Source of the DNA: JAWVZB01 sp033722375
GTDB lineage: Bacteria > Actinomycetota > Nitriliruptoria > Nitriliruptorales > Nitriliruptoraceae
Length of the DNA: 5,809 nt
Direction: 5' to 3'
Assembly: GCA_033722375.1 (NCBI GenBank)
Contig: JAWVZB010000149.1
Span: 1-5,809, forward strand
The position numbers were made by a program, and so were the translations under genes. Every line of letters begins with the position of its first letter. Position 1 is the stretch's first letter. Below the pieces are notes generated by a model. The model saw only the letters and a program-made list of their open reading frames with translations. It did not search any database and was not told where the DNA came from. Below, piece by piece: positions 5,373 through 5,809 of the stretch.

Positions 5373-5652
5373 GCCACCATCATGCACCACTTCCCAGCCG
5401 GCCGCCACCCCAGCCCGGGCGCGCACGCAACAGCGCGAAGAGGTCATCCCCAAAGGCAAGCCAGCGTACTCGGAGCAGTCGCGGTCGGGGGCCGTCACCG
5501 TGCGACCCTCCGAGGCCTCCGCCACCAACCAAGCCAGGACCGCCGATTCGCCGGGACAGCCGCCCCAGCAGGCGCAGGCGGAGACCCAACCGCCCCCGCC
5601 GACTCCGGCCGAGTCGACCCGCGCCGATCGGGGACCGGAGACCTCCAACTGA
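5371..5652 (+). CDS. Doubtful ORF encoding a Pro/Gln-rich low-complexity sequence
   Basis: This plus-strand frame of 93 residues starts at an ATG that overlaps the ATG of the divergent membrane-anchored protein gene, with GAGGA 8 bases before it. Its translation is hydrophilic and rich in Pro, Gln, Ala and Thr, with few cysteines or tryptophans, unlike the opposite strand. Third positions are GC-rich, but the minus-strand frame shares the same wobble positions, so that signal does not decide the strand. Starting inside the divergent gene's start codon is awkward. I list it only because the stretch has no better gene; it may well be non-coding. Confidence 0.15.
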   Translation: MPPSCTTSQPAATPARARTQQREEVIPKGKPAYSEQSRSGAVTVRPSEASATNQARTADSPGQPPQQAQAETQPPPPTPAESTRADRGPETSN

Positions 5653-5719
5653 GCGCAACCCTCCCCGCCCACGAACCAGCTTGGAGGCGGGAGCCGTCTG
5701 AGGGGGTGGGGCGGCCTCG
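5373..5719. other. Gene-poor stretch upstream of the membrane-anchored protein gene
   Basis: This stretch of about 350 bases has no gene I can support. It should hold the promoter of the minus-strand membrane-anchored protein, but I found no convincing -35/-10 pair. The minus-strand frame continuous with that gene, and one plus-strand frame, are both open across it. Neither gives a recognisable domain. Confidence 0.45.
5661..5693 (-). terminator. Possible hairpin terminator after the right-edge gene
   Basis: CCCGCC (5664-5669) pairs with GGCGGG (5686-5691), with two further pairs across a single-base bulge and a 16-base loop. It lies about 27 bases past the stop of the minus-strand gene at the right edge. 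No T-tract follows on the minus strand, so the role as a terminator is tentative. Confidence 0.3.
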
Positions 5720-5809
5720 TCACGGTGGCGTCGGGCGGTGGTCCTCGGGGTCGTGGGACGCGGGCGGTGCGAGCGGCTCGGCGTGCCGCGCGGCGAGCTC
5801 CAGCTCCCA
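5720..5809 (-). CDS. C-terminal end of an unidentified protein (5' partial)
   Basis: The minus-strand frame is open from the window edge and stops at TGA (complement of 5720-5722), giving the last 29 residues. It begins WELELAARHAEPL and ends in a Pro/His/Asp-rich tail, DPEDHRPTPP. Almost every third codon position is G or C, as in the confident genes. The helical start followed by a disordered tail looks like a normal protein C-terminus. Nothing identifies the family. The stop is followed by a candidate hairpin and then by the spacer before the next minus-strand gene. Confidence 0.55.
   Translation of the reverse strand, partial: WELELAARHAEPLAPPASHDPEDHRPTPP

Noticed and set aside
5373..5723. 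Upstream extension of the 4521-5372 gene to a 400-codon frame
   Set aside because: The extension is rich in Cys, Trp and Gly without a domain, and a natural membrane-helix start occurs at 5372.

Overview
The window is very GC-rich, and third codon positions are almost all G or C in the confident genes. Gene content (acyl-ACP desaturase of the soluble di-iron type, LVIVD-like secreted protein, HipBA) and the many GTG starts point to a high-GC actinomycete-type bacterium. A lineage such as Acidimicrobiia is possible, but that is a guess; the sequence alone does not fix the taxon. There is no rRNA, tRNA, CRISPR array, transposase or integrase.

Layout. Positions 1-570 hold the C-terminal part of an exported, membrane-anchored protein with LVIVD-like (beta-propeller) repeats. 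A 29-codon membrane peptide with a good ribosome binding site follows on the minus strand (745-834). It is divergent from a two-gene lipid operon on the plus strand: an acyl-ACP desaturase (977-1906), then an overlapping hotdog-fold acyl thioesterase (1899-2372). A 56-residue, two-helix membrane protein on the minus strand (2352-2522) converges on the thioesterase and overlaps its 3' end. Then comes a complete HipBA-type toxin-antitoxin operon (hipB 2769-3029, hipA 3026-4261). A non-coding stretch of about 260 bases separates hipA from a convergent minus-strand gene (4521-5372) for an unrecognised membrane-anchored two-domain protein. The right edge has a gene-poor stretch and the last 29 codons of another minus-strand gene (5720-5809).

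Function. The desaturase and thioesterase are probably co-translated and would act on acyl chains: unsaturated fatty acid formation, and hydrolysis of acyl thioesters. HipB is an XRE-type DNA-binding antitoxin and HipA a HipA-fold Ser/Thr kinase. The two genes overlap by 4 bases (GTGA), so they are translationally coupled.

The most interesting part is the hipBA control region. Three copies of a GGAGAAC(C) half-site in alternating orientation (2711-2751) look like a HipB operator. The same segment carries a 16-codon reading frame with the best Shine-Dalgarno signal of the locus, and its stop codon overlaps the hipB ATG as ATGA. HipA also has alanine where the HipA autophosphorylation serine is expected in the Gly-rich loop. 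These are sequence observations; their consequences are inference.
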